Shown: positions 19,448-28,600 of the stretch, in pieces
How positions within the stretch are numbered: the first letter of the stretch is position 1
How the letters are laid out: each line of letters starts with the position of its first letter
Program-made: the position numbers and the translations under genes
Assembly (NCBI GenBank): GCA_013812655.1
Contig: JACCTC010000076.1
Span: forward strand, 1 to 37,026
DNA: 37,026 bases
Source of the DNA: Deltaproteobacteria bacterium
GTDB lineage: Bacteria; Myxococcota_A; Polyangia; Haliangiales; Haliangiaceae
Reading direction: 5' to 3'
Notes under the pieces: model-generated
Databases searched by the model: none
Told to the model about the DNA's origin: nothing
Seen by the model: only the letters and a program-made list of their open reading frames with translations

Positions 19448-20347
19448 GTGAGCCGGACGCGTCAGCTGATGTCGAGCCTCCGCGAGGAGCTGGGATCGAG
19501 CGATCCGCTCCCGCCAGTGCCGGCGCTGCCGCCAATCCCTCCCCCACCGGCGCGGGTGTATTCGCCGCGACCCGAGAAGAGTGGGTTCGCGGCGGAAGCC
19601 GCGCGCCACACCACCGCGCTCGTCGGCATCGGTCACGTCGGCACCCGTTACGCGACCGACGTCGTGCTGCAGTTCCAGGCCGAGCTCGCGGTCGCGCACG
19701 CCGCGGTCAGCGCCGAGCTCCCCGACGCCTGGGCGGAGCAGCATGGCTTCATCGGCCTGCGCTCGCGAGTCACGTCGCATCGCGAGTTCCTGCTGCGGCC
19801 CGACCTCGGGCGGCGGCTCGACGAGGCCTCGCTCGAGCTCGTGCGGACGCGCTGCCAGCGCGGCGTCGATGTCCAGATCATCGTCGCGGATGGCCTCTCG
19901 GCGGTCGCGTGCATGCAGACCGGCAAGGCGCTGCACGACGCGGTCGCGGCCGCGTGTACGGCGCGTGGACTGACGGTCGGTACACCGGTCGCGGCCCGGT
20001 TCGCGCGGGTCTGGCTCGAGGACGAGATCGGTCAGGAGGTCGGCGCGAAGGTCGCGATGATCCTGCTCGGCGAGCGGCCAGGCCTCGGCACCGGCGACGG
20101 GCTCTCGGCGTACGTCGTCTTCGAACCGAAGCTCGGCAAGACCGATGGAGATCGCAACATGATCTCGAACATCCACCAGCGCGGCATCGTCCCCGACGAC
20201 GCGGCGGCGCGGCTCGCGGCGCTCGCCCAGGCGATGATCGCGCAGCGCTGTAGCGGCGTGACGCTCGACCTCGGGCGACTCGGCGAGGTCACCGGCGGTC
20301 GGGGTTATCGCGCGCCGCAAGTTCGCCAGCGCCTGGTGGGCTCGTGA
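19448..20347 (+). CDS. eutC: ethanolamine ammonia-lyase small subunit
   Basis: The protein has 299 residues (E. coli EutC 295). Family stretches: REFLLRPDLGRRL, VQIIVADGLSA, VGTPVAARFARVWLEDEIG, GAKVAMILLGERPGLGTGDGLSAYVVF and NMISNIHQRG. The C-terminal half provides much of the cobalamin-binding surface in the known enzyme. The N-terminus has a short amphipathic helix (about residues 2-16, RTRQLMSSLREEL) joined by a proline-rich linker (DPLPPVPALPPIPPPP) to the catalytic part; this resembles the shell-targeting extension of enterobacterial EutC. The GTG start keeps the whole helix; an ATG at 19469 would remove half of it. A TAGCGT lies only 3 nt before the GTG, so the promoter is unclear. 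eutL follows after 10 nt. Confidence 0.95.
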   Translation: MSRTRQLMSSLREELGSSDPLPPVPALPPIPPPPARVYSPRPEKSGFAAEAARHTTALVGIGHVGTRYATDVVLQFQAELAVAHAAVSAELPDAWAEQHGFIGLRSRVTSHREFLLRPDLGRRLDEASLELVRTRCQRGVDVQIIVADGLSAVACMQTGKALHDAVAAACTARGLTVGTPVAARFARVWLEDEIGQEVGAKVAMILLGERPGLGTGDGLSAYVVFEPKLGKTDGDRNMISNIHQRGIVPDDAAARLAALAQAMIAQRCSGVTLDLGRLGEVTGGRGYRAPQVRQRLVGS

Positions 20348-20350
20348 GGG
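20346..20350 (+). promoter_or_regulatory. ribosome binding site of eutL
   Basis: GAGGG overlaps the eutC stop codon and ends 7 nt before the eutL GTG at 20358. It supports that GTG and shows that eutL is translated from the eutC transcript. Confidence 0.6.
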
Positions 20351-20357
20351 TGGGCTC

Positions 20358-21011
20358 GTGATCCTCGAACCGATCGTACCGACGGTGCTGTCGATCCGAC
20401 GGCTGATGAACGCAGATCCTGCGCTCGTGCGCGCGTACGGCGGCGATCCCGATCGCCACACATCGCTCGGCCTCGTGACCTGCGATCAGGACGACGCGCT
20501 GTACGTCGCGCTCGACGAGGCGACGAAGCAGGCGCCGGTCGACGTGATCTTCGCGAAGAGCTTCTACGCGGGGAGCGCGCACGCGAGCGGACGACTCTCC
20601 GGAGAGATCCTCGGCGTGATCGCGGCGAGCGAGCCCGAGGCGATCGAGCATGGCCTCGATGCGATCGTGCGCTGCCTCGAGCACGATGCCTGCTTCTACG
20701 ACGCCGATGGCAAGCGCACGGTCACCGTATTCCCGCACGTGATCGCGTCGCTCGGCGAGTATCTCGCGAAGGAAGCCGGGCTCGAGGTCGGGACGCCGAT
20801 GGCGTATCTCGTCGCGCCGCCACTCGAGGCGACGATCGGGCTCGACGCCGCCCTCAAGGCCGCGGAGGTCCGCGCGGTCCGCTTGACGCCACCGCCGACC
20901 GAGACGAACTTCGCGTGCGCCTGGCTCACCGGCTCGCTCGACGCCTGCGAGGCGGCGGCGGTCGCGTACGCCGCGGCGGTCGTCGAGGTGGCCAGCGCCC
21001 CGAAGCGATGA
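20358..21011 (+). CDS. eutL: ethanolamine-utilisation microcompartment shell protein (BMC-T)
   Basis: The protein has 217 residues (E. coli EutL 219). It matches EutL across its length: SLGLVTCDQDDALYVALDEATKQA in the first half, SFYAGSAHA, SGEILGVI, then PMAYLVAPPLEATIGLDAALKAA, PPPTETNFACAWLTGS and EAAAVAYAAAV. EutL is a tandem-BMC-domain trimer forming a gated pore in the shell of the ethanolamine microcompartment. No hexameric (EutM/S/K) or pentameric (EutN) shell gene is present in this window, so a complete shell would need genes elsewhere. It starts 10 nt after eutC with a good ribosome site and overlaps the next gene by 4 nt. Confidence 0.93.
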   Translation: MILEPIVPTVLSIRRLMNADPALVRAYGGDPDRHTSLGLVTCDQDDALYVALDEATKQAPVDVIFAKSFYAGSAHASGRLSGEILGVIAASEPEAIEHGLDAIVRCLEHDACFYDADGKRTVTVFPHVIASLGEYLAKEAGLEVGTPMAYLVAPPLEATIGLDAALKAAEVRAVRLTPPPTETNFACAWLTGSLDACEAAAVAYAAAVVEVASAPKR

Positions 21012-21925
21012 TGGACGCGACCCGCGATCACGTGCTGCGCGACCTCGTCGAGAAGCATCCCGACGATCCGCACGCCTGGCTCGTCTACGCCGACTGGCTC
21101 GAGGAGCAGTCCGACATGCCGCGCGCGCGCTTCCTGCGCCTGCAGCAGGAGCTGCGGACCATGGATGTCTCGAGCCGCCGATTGCTCGACAAGGGTCGCG
21201 AGCTGCACGCGCTCGGGCGGACGCTGCCGTCGGCGTGGGTCGAGGCGATGACGTATCCGCGGATCGCCGGCTCGTGCTGGCAGGGCAAGGACGACGCGGG
21301 CTCGCTGATCCTGAGGTTCTTGCCGGGCGGCATTCTCAACTACTCGCAGCCCTCGGGCACGTACCAGAACGGTACGTGGACGCAGGTCGGCAGCGCGGTG
21401 GCGATGGAGACGAACCGCCACTACGCCGACTACCACGGCGTGATCGTCGGTGACGTGCTGCGCGGCGTGGCTCACAACGTCGTCAACAAGCAGTGGCGAT
21501 GGAAGGTCACGTTCACGACCGATCCCGCGATCACCGGGATGCCGGAGGTCGTGAACACCACGATCTACGGTCATCACGCCGCGGTCGGCGCACGCGTTCG
21601 CGCGCGACCCAAGCCGACGCCGGCGAAGCGCAAGCCGGCGAGGACCACCGCGACGCCGACGCGCGCCAAGGGGACCGCGAAGCCGAAGCCGAAGCCGAAG
21701 CCGAAGCCGAAGCCGAAGCCGAAGCCGAAGCCGAAGCCGCGGTCGAAACCCACCGCGAAGACCACGCGCAAGGCCAAGCCAACCGCGACGTCCAAGAAGT
21801 CCAGCGCGCAGGCCACGAAGCGCAAGCCAGGCGCTCCGTCGCGCAAGCCGGCTCGAGCGACCGCGACCGCGAGGCCAGTCGCCCGCAAGGCATCCCGCGC
21901 ACCGAAGCGCCGGTCGCGCCGCTGA
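21008..21925 (+). CDS. TIGR02996-domain protein with long basic KP-rich tail
   Basis: The protein has 305 residues. The N-terminus carries the repeat-companion (TIGR02996) signature HPDDPHAWLVYADWLEEQ, then RARFLRLQ (about 15-47), common in Myxococcota and Planctomycetes. A beta-rich middle (about 80-185, with NYSQPSGTYQNGTW and QWRWKVTF) could be a small barrel. From about 200 the tail is almost only Lys, Arg, Pro, Ala and Thr, including ten KP dipeptides, resembling histone H1-like proteins; nucleic-acid or polyanion binding is inference. The ATG overlaps the eutL stop (ATGA), a second ATG follows at once, and it is the last gene of the eutC-eutL unit. Whether it takes part in ethanolamine use is unknown. 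Confidence 0.82.
   Translation: MMDATRDHVLRDLVEKHPDDPHAWLVYADWLEEQSDMPRARFLRLQQELRTMDVSSRRLLDKGRELHALGRTLPSAWVEAMTYPRIAGSCWQGKDDAGSLILRFLPGGILNYSQPSGTYQNGTWTQVGSAVAMETNRHYADYHGVIVGDVLRGVAHNVVNKQWRWKVTFTTDPAITGMPEVVNTTIYGHHAAVGARVRARPKPTPAKRKPARTTATPTRAKGTAKPKPKPKPKPKPKPKPKPKPRSKPTAKTTRKAKPTATSKKSSAQATKRKPGAPSRKPARATATARPVARKASRAPKRRSRR
21680..21739 (+). repeat. ten tandem AAGCCG hexamers
   Basis: Ten exact AAGCCG copies encode ten Lys-Pro pairs inside the basic tail of the TIGR02996-type protein. Hexamer repeats can expand or contract without shifting the frame, so tail length may vary between strains. Confidence 0.98.
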
Positions 21926-22054
21926 ACGCAGCGGTCGATAGGACCAGCCAGGGATCCCAGCACGCCGGCAAGTGCCCGGCATGTCTGGATTTGTGAGCCT
22001 GCTCGCACCGCTTTCAAGCGTCGAGAAGTTCCTGTGATTCGGTGGTCGATCGAT

Positions 22055-22060
22055 TAGATT
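22055..22060 (+). promoter_or_regulatory. -10-like TAGATT before third kinase gene
   Basis: TAGATT ends 8 nt before the GTG at 22069, giving a leaderless or one-nucleotide leader transcript. A TCGATCGA palindrome (22047-22054) abuts it. Confidence 0.5.
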
Positions 22061-22068
22061 AGGGCCGG

Positions 22069-23670
22069 GTGCAGGCCTCCGCGTCACCGGGCAATTCACC
22101 GGACAATTCGCTCGTGGGCATCGTGCTCGCGGACAAGTATCGCGTGGTGCGCCAGATCGGGCGCGGCGGCATGGGGATCGTGTACGAGGCCGAGCACGTC
22201 ACGCTCGGCAAGCGCGTCGCGATCAAGCTGATGCTCGAGAAGTACGCGGACGACACCGAGGCGATCGCGCGGTTTCAGCGCGAGGCGCTCGCCGCGAGCC
22301 GGATCGGCAACCCGCACATCATCGACGTCAGCGACATCGGCACCGCGCCGGACGGGCGCTCGTTCGTCGTGATGGAGCTGCTGCTGGGCTCGCCGCTCTC
22401 GCACGTGATCGAGACGGCTGGTCCGCTGCCGCCGTGGCGCGCCGTCCACATCATGCGGCAGGTCCTGCGCGCGGTCGGTGCGGCGCACGCGAAGGGCATC
22501 GTCCATCGCGACCTCAAGCCCGACAACATCTTCATCGTCAACCAGGACGATCACCACGACTTCGTCAAGCTCCTCGACTTCGGGATCTCGAAGGTGCTCG
22601 ATCTCGACGAGCAGGTCGCGTTCACGAAGCTGACGACGACGGGCGTCGTGATGGGGACGCCGCTCTACATGGCCCCCGAGCAGGCGATGGGTCACACGAT
22701 CGAGCGCTACGCCGATATCTACGCGTGCGGCGTGATCCTCTACGAGATGCTCGCCGGCCGCCCGCCATTCGAGGGCGCGACGTATGCCGTGCTCGTCGCG
22801 AAGCTGCTGACCGCCGATCCGCCGCTGCTCAGCGACGTCCGCCCCGGGCTGCCTGGGGCGCTCGTGCGGGCGGTGCACATGGCACTCGAGAAGGATCCCA
22901 AGGATCGCGTGCAGAGCGCGGAGAAGTTCGCCGCGATGCTGCCAGGCGACAAGACGCCGTCGATGCTCGAGCTCGCAGGCACGCTCGATAGCAGCAGTGG
23001 CGTCGCGGTCGCGCTGCCGACCGAGAAGCGCGTGCGGCGCCGGTGGCCGGTGTACGTCGCTGGCGTCGGCCTGGCAGCCGCGGCCGCGATCACCGCCGTC
23101 GTGCTGATGAACCAGCAGGGCAAGCCGGCCGCCACGGCGTCGGCAGCTCCGACGGCGCCTGCCCAGGCCGCGATCACGGCGTCCGCTGCTGCACCGGCGA
23201 CGACGACTGCGCCGAACGCCCCTACCGCGGCCGCCAGTGCCGATGCCACGCTCGCGGCCGTCGGCATCCTCCAGGTCAAGTCGGTGCCGACCGGCGCCGC
23301 GGTCACGATCGATGGTAATCCGGTCGGCGTGACGCCGATCGAGATCACGCTGTCGCCACGGCGCTACCAGGTGAAGGTGATGCTCGAAGGCTTCGACACC
23401 ATCGAGAGCGAAGAGGACGTCCGCACGCGCGAGCGCTCGTCGGTGGTGCTGCAGCTCCAGAAGACGGTCGCCCAGCGCGGCTCGCGCGGCTCGCGCCCGA
23501 AGCCGGCGATCCGGTCGACATCCGCGGTCGCGCCGCTCAAGAGGGCGCCGCAGGTCCAGCCGAACGCGAAGGTCGTCGATCCGTTACCGGAGCCAGCCGT
23601 CAAGCCGAAGGCCGATGACAGCAAGCCGGTCAAGACGCCGGCCGCGGGCACCAAGCCGAACCCGTACTGA
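22069..23670 (+). CDS. Ser/Thr protein kinase with PEGA domain
   Basis: The protein has 533 residues. Kinase domain about 24-290: GRGGMG (31-36), K53, HRDLKPDN (146-153), DFG (170-172), APEQ (202-205). A single hydrophobic segment (about 326-347) is followed by an Ala/Thr/Pro-rich linker (350-398), a PEGA domain (about 400-463, core GAAVTIDGNPVGVTPIE) and a Lys/Pro-rich tail. The expected layout is a cytoplasmic kinase with a periplasmic PEGA domain. The GTG start lies 8 nt after TAGATT. The stop overlaps the next ATG (TGATG), tying it to a TPR/PEGA outer-membrane protein, so the two may bridge inner and outer membranes (inference). Confidence 0.93.
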   Translation: MQASASPGNSPDNSLVGIVLADKYRVVRQIGRGGMGIVYEAEHVTLGKRVAIKLMLEKYADDTEAIARFQREALAASRIGNPHIIDVSDIGTAPDGRSFVVMELLLGSPLSHVIETAGPLPPWRAVHIMRQVLRAVGAAHAKGIVHRDLKPDNIFIVNQDDHHDFVKLLDFGISKVLDLDEQVAFTKLTTTGVVMGTPLYMAPEQAMGHTIERYADIYACGVILYEMLAGRPPFEGATYAVLVAKLLTADPPLLSDVRPGLPGALVRAVHMALEKDPKDRVQSAEKFAAMLPGDKTPSMLELAGTLDSSSGVAVALPTEKRVRRRWPVYVAGVGLAAAAAITAVVLMNQQGKPAATASAAPTAPAQAAITASAAAPATTTAPNAPTAAASADATLAAVGILQVKSVPTGAAVTIDGNPVGVTPIEITLSPRRYQVKVMLEGFDTIESEEDVRTRERSSVVLQLQKTVAQRGSRGSRPKPAIRSTSAVAPLKRAPQVQPNAKVVDPLPEPAVKPKADDSKPVKTPAAGTKPNPY

Positions 23671-24917
23671 TGCGCGCTCTGGTCTTCGCCGCACTCGTCC
23701 TGCTCGGGCTGTTCGGGTCCCCCGCACGCGCCGACGATCGCGAGGACGCGCGCAAGGAGTTCGCCGCCGGCCAGGCCGCGGATCGCAGGCGCGCGTGGCA
23801 GGAGGCGATCGAGCACTACATGCGCGCGAACGATCTCGTGCCGCACCCGTTCGCGATGTTCAACATCGCCACCGACTACGAGCGGCTCGGCAAGCTCCGC
23901 GAGGCCGCGAACTGGTACGAGCGCTACCTCGACACGTCGTCGACGACCGAGGCCGATCGCGAGAAGGTCCACCGGATCCTGATCGAGCTGCGGAACCGGC
24001 CTGCGCAGGTGACCGTCGGCTCGACCCCGGACGGCGCGCGCGTCGTGATCAACGGGATCCCGTCGGGCAGCACGCCGTACACCGGCCAGCTCAAGGGCGG
24101 CATGTACCGGATCGCCGTCGAGAAGGGTCGCGCGCGCGACTGGAAGGAGGTCACGATCGAGTTTGGCGAGCCCGCCGTCGTACAGTTCCACCTGCCCGGT
24201 GCCGGTCCATCTCATACGCCGCAGCCGCACGTCGACGTGCCGCGTCCGGCAGCCGGCACGCCGTCGGGAACCATGCGCGTCACCGGCGAACCCGTTGGCG
24301 CCATGGTCACGATCGACGGCATGGGCGCCGGCACGATGCCGCTCGACGTGCCGCTCGCACCGGGCTCGTACACCGTCGCCGTCACCGCGTTCGGCTACGC
24401 GCCGTACCAGACCACCGCCGTCGTGCTACCGAACCAGGAGACCGTCATCGAGGCGCGACCGACGCGCGCGCTCGGCCACCTCGCCCCGGGCCCGGTCATG
24501 CCGGTCGGCTACCTGCTCGGCGGCGGCGGCGGCGCGGATGTCCGGGGATCCGGCGCGCTCTATCTCGTCGAGGCCGGCATCCGGGTGTTCCAGTACGACG
24601 CTTCCGCGCGCGTTGGCCGCGTGTTCGACGTCACCGCGGTCGATCTGCTGATCCGCTACACGATGGGCAAGGCGCGGTTCGCGCCATACATCGGCGCCGG
24701 TTACTCGTACGTCTCGCAGGGGTTCGGATTCGTGTTCCTCGGCGGCCTGCGCTGGGACATCTCGCGCGGTGACAAGCTCGGCATGTCCCTGATGCTCGAG
24801 AGCGGCTATCGCTACTACACGGGCACGGCCGTCGACGACGGCCCTGTCGGCGACACCGTGGCGGCCAGCGGTTCAGTGGTTCCGCTGATGGCCTCGCTGC
24901 TCATCGTCTATCGTTGA
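23670..24917 (+). CDS. TPR - PEGA - PEGA outer-membrane beta-barrel protein
   Basis: The protein has 415 residues. Signal peptide 1-21 (ending ARA|D), TPR-like helices (about 26-95, AWQEAIEHYMRANDL, LREAANWYERYL), two PEGA domains (about 113-175, core GARVVINGIPSGSTP; about 200-263, core GAMVTIDGMGAGTMP), then about 140 residues with alternating hydrophobic strands that look like a small outer-membrane barrel. The last residues (VPLMASLLIVYR) form a plausible final strand although the terminal residue is Arg rather than the common aromatic. It overlaps the upstream PEGA kinase by 1 nt and is co-translated. The shared PEGA modules suggest that both bind the same periplasmic ligand or each other. 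Confidence 0.88.
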   Translation: MRALVFAALVLLGLFGSPARADDREDARKEFAAGQAADRRRAWQEAIEHYMRANDLVPHPFAMFNIATDYERLGKLREAANWYERYLDTSSTTEADREKVHRILIELRNRPAQVTVGSTPDGARVVINGIPSGSTPYTGQLKGGMYRIAVEKGRARDWKEVTIEFGEPAVVQFHLPGAGPSHTPQPHVDVPRPAAGTPSGTMRVTGEPVGAMVTIDGMGAGTMPLDVPLAPGSYTVAVTAFGYAPYQTTAVVLPNQETVIEARPTRALGHLAPGPVMPVGYLLGGGGGADVRGSGALYLVEAGIRVFQYDASARVGRVFDVTAVDLLIRYTMGKARFAPYIGAGYSYVSQGFGFVFLGGLRWDISRGDKLGMSLMLESGYRYYTGTAVDDGPVGDTVAASGSVVPLMASLLIVYR

Positions 24918-24933
24918 CCTGGCGTTGACCTGG
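24912..24933 (+). repeat. 11-bp tandem duplication across a stop codon
   Basis: CGTTGACCTGG occurs twice head to tail (24912-24922, 24923-24933). The first copy contains the TGA stop of the beta-barrel gene. It lies in the 21-bp convergent gap. Confidence 0.9.
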
Positions 24934-24938
24934 GTCGG

Positions 24939-25628
24939 CTACGCAGTTCGGTCCCAGCCAGCGCGCGCGAGCACGCGTGCAGTGCCGGCATCGAGCAACG
25001 CGCGACCCTGCGGTTGGCCGATCCAGAGATCCCAGAACACGTCGAGCGTGAACGAGGTCGTGAAGTGCGCGTTCGTCGCACGCAGCCGTGCCGGCGGTCC
25101 TGCGATGCCCGTGGTCGGGCCGAGGTACCAGCGCACGCCATCGACGAGCTCGCTCACCGTGGCGACCGGTGTGGCGGGCACTGCGAGCACGACCGGCTCC
25201 GCGAACGGCGCCAGCGCGCGCACGGCTGTCCAGCGCAGCTCGGAGAGGCTCGTCACGCGTCCTGCCGGCGCCTGCTGATCGAGGGCGCGCGCGATCGCGT
25301 CGCGAACCGTGGCGCCATCGATCACCTGACGCGTGTCGACGACGGAGCCCGAGAATGCCTCGGCGATCACGACCTCGTCGGTGCGCGGCGCGACGCGCAG
25401 CAGGTGATGCGGATGCGCGGGGCGGCCGGCCTCCTCGAAGTACTGCGCGGGATCGCAATGCACGATCTGGAAGCCGACGCCAAGCGGCGCGAGCCAGCCC
25501 GCAGTCAGCGCATCGATGGCGGCGAGCAGCTCGACGATCCCGGCGCGATCATCCTCGCCATCGGTGTTGGCGCGCTCGAATGCCACGTGCAGCAGCGCCT
25601 GGTCGGATGCATAGACCTCGGTCGTCAT
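24939..25628 (-). CDS. unknown protein, candidate immunity partner of the DUF4157 protein
   Basis: The protein has 229 residues, with no signal peptide or membrane segment, so it is likely cytoplasmic. I recognise no family. The N-terminal part is acidic (RANTDGEDDRAGIVELLAAID); the rest alternates beta and helical segments with conserved-looking aromatic and His clusters (FQIVHCDPAQYFEE, HPHHLLRV, VRWYLGPTTG, FTLDVFWDLWIG). Its ATG lies only 3 nt after the stop of the 1147-residue DUF4157 gene on the same strand. A small soluble protein directly after a multidomain toxin-like gene is the usual position of an immunity gene; that role is inferred from position alone. It could also be an adaptor or chaperone. 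Confidence 0.78.
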   Translation of the reverse strand: MTTEVYASDQALLHVAFERANTDGEDDRAGIVELLAAIDALTAGWLAPLGVGFQIVHCDPAQYFEEAGRPAHPHHLLRVAPRTDEVVIAEAFSGSVVDTRQVIDGATVRDAIARALDQQAPAGRVTSLSELRWTAVRALAPFAEPVVLAVPATPVATVSELVDGVRWYLGPTTGIAGPPARLRATNAHFTTSFTLDVFWDLWIGQPQGRALLDAGTARVLARAGWDRTA

Positions 25629-25631
25629 CGG

Positions 25632-28600
25632 TTAGCGTACTCGCTTCCAGGTGCCACCGGTGTTCTGGTACTGCGCGAGCAGCGATCCCGAGCTCGAGTC
25701 GACGACGTTCACGCGATCGAGCAGACCGTGGTTCGGGCTGTCCGCGATCTTGTCCGTGAACTCGTCGAAGATGTTCGTCATCGGCAGCCGATCCGGCGGC
25801 TTGCGCTTGGTGACGCGCACGCGATCGCCATTGGGCGAGATCTCGATGACGCCGCCGGCCTTCTGATCCCATTCCTTCGCGAGCGACACCCGGACCGTCG
25901 CGTCGTTCTTGCCCGGCACCGGCTTGCCGGCCGCGTTGCGCGCCGCCGCCTTGTCCGCCGCGTGCCCGACACCCGGGGTGATCTCGGCGCCGCTCTTGAC
26001 GGCCCCGTCGACCGAGCCGACCTCGACGCTGCGCTGTGTCGTGCCGCCGGGTCCATCGATGGTCAAATCGAACGACGGCAGTGTCTCCTTCGGCTTTGCG
26101 GGGTTCGCCGGCGCCTTCGCGTCGCCGCCGATGTTGACGGTCGACGTGGAGTTCTCGGCGGACTGGCGGGCGGCCTCGCGGAGCTCGCCGGCGGTGCGCG
26201 CCGCGTCGGCGCCGACCTTCTTGCCGCTGAACGCGAGCCACTGCTCGAGGCCCGTGATCTTGCCGCTCTTGATCAGCGGCAGGATCTTCTCGAGCTCGGC
26301 GAGCGTGTTCGCGTTGCTCGCGAGGTTCGCGAACGCCTTCTCGCCCCAGATCGCCGCCTGCTCGGCAGGAATGCCGGCCTCGCGCAGGATGTTGACGAGC
26401 CGCTCGCTCTGCGCGACCGACACCCCCGCGTCGTGGGCGCCCGCGCGGAGCATCGCGAACTTGAGCTCGTCGGCGGACCCGTTCTTCATCAGGCCGAGCA
26501 CCGTCGGCAGCCGCTTCTCGCTCTTCAGAAGATTGATCAGCGCGGGCTCCTCGCGCAGCGCGCCCGCCAGCTTCACGAGCTGGGCATTGTCCTTGATCGG
26601 CGCGAGCGTCTTGAGCGTCGACTCCTCGAGCATCGAGAGCGCCATCACGATGTCGTCGCCGACGCCGGCGAGCTTGCGGCCGAGCGCGGTCTCGACCTTG
26701 TTGCGGAACTCCCTGAGCTGACCGGCCGAGACCGCGATCATCATGCTCGCCATCACGAGGCTCGTGATGACGCGGACGATCTCCGTGCGCTTGACGTCGG
26801 GCGGGAGGTTGCCCTCCATGATCTCGGTGATCCGCTGCACGCCTTCGACGGTGATCAAGAGGCCCATCACGCCATCGGCCACGAAGTTCGCCCACAGCAA
26901 GAACTTCGTCGTGCGGCTCGCGAGCAGCACCGCTGGCCCCGACTTGAGCGAGCGGACCGCGGTGCCGCTACTCAGCAGGCTGCTCGCGATCGTGATGACG
27001 TCGATCGCGACGCCGGTCTTGTTGATCTCGGCGTGCTGCAGCCGCTCGTAGAGGCTGACCGCCGCACCGGCCGCGGTGAGCCCGCCGGCGAGCACGACGC
27101 CGACCTGCAGCGACTGGCCGCGCGTGAACGGTGCGGCGAGGATGCTCGCGCCCATCACGGCCATGCCACCGACGCTGAGCCCGGTCGATAGTCTGTCGAA
27201 GACGCCGAGACCTGTCGTCTCCTTGACCCGGTCGCCGGTCGGGATGCCGAGAGCGTTCGCGGCGACGCGGAACTGCATCTCGCCCTTCGGATACTTGTTG
27301 TGGTCCTCGAACTCCTTGATCACGCCGGCGCCCGTCGAGCTCGTGTACTCGAGCCGGTTCGCCTTGGGATCGAGCCCCGGCGTGCAGTCGATCAGGATGA
27401 ACGTGTTGGCGTCGCCCTTCTTCTTGCCGGCGAACAGCCGCATCCGCGTCTCGTTGCCGTTCGCTTGCGACATGTGCACGCCGGTCAGCGGCACCTTGGC
27501 ACCGTCGACCTTGTCGCCGAGCTCGTCGACGCGCTCCATGTACTTGTCGAGCTTCTCGAGCTCCTTGAGCTCGGACGCGCCGAGGATCGTCTGCAGATAG
27601 GACGCTTCGCCAGCGTCGGCACCGGTGTCGTCCTTGGCCTGGTACCAGACCACCCAGAAGCCGGCACGCTCGGTCGGCATCGCGATCTTGGTACCGGTGC
27701 CGAAATCGTAGCCGGCGCGCGCGCCGACCTGGACGAGCGGGTGCCCGCCGAGATCCTTCGGCAGCTCGTCCTTGGTCTGCGCCGAGACGTACCAGTGATA
27801 GGTGAGCGGCTTGGACTTGTCGGTGCGCGCGTCCTTCGCCTCGTAGGCGAGCGTACCGGGCTGCGCCTGCGCCGGGTTCGCCGCGCCGGTGGCGATCTGC
27901 TGCTGATGTCCCTTGCCCTGGGCGTCGGGGCCGCCGGGCTTGAGCATCAGCATCTGCATGTCCATCGTGTCGTGGAACTTCTGGAAGTCGTCTTCCTTGT
28001 CGGCGCCGCCGAGCTTGTCGTACGCCTCCTTGCGCGCGCCCGCGAGCGGCGCGACCTCGACGACGACCGGGACGTGCAGGTTGTAGCCCTCGAGCGTGCC
28101 GTTGTTGTCGACGCCCGCGCGAACATACGCATCCGTCGTGTACGTGCCCGGCTTCGGCAACGGCATCGTCGTCGCGCCGACGTTGTGCGCATTGATGAAC
28201 ATGCCGTTCGGGCCTGGTGCCGCGGCAGGGATCATGTCGGGACGGCCGACGCCAGGGATCGACTGTGCGTGGTAGCCCTCGGGCCCGTCGTGCGTCCACT
28301 GGTACATGCCGATCTGCACGGTCGGCGAGACCTTCGCGATCAGCTGGTACTGGATGTGCGAGCCCGCGATCGCCTTGCGGCCGCCGGTGTAGTCCGGATC
28401 GGTGACGAGCCGACCACCGAGCTCGGCGAGCTTCGCCGCGGCTTCCTTGCCGTGCAGCTCGGTGATCTTGGCCGGCTTGGGCTCGGTGCAGCGCTGGAGC
28501 TGTAGCCCGGTGCGCATCACATCGCCGATCGCGCCGGCGAAGTTGCCGAGCCGGGCAGCGCCGGCATCCTTCTCCGCGGCCTGATCCTCCTCTCCGATCG

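Noticed and set aside
25014-27191. 725-codon plus-strand open frame
   Set aside because: It lies wholly antisense to the DUF4157 gene and its neighbour, is very rich in Arg, Asp, Leu and Ala, shows no domain, and is a typical GC-rich shadow frame.
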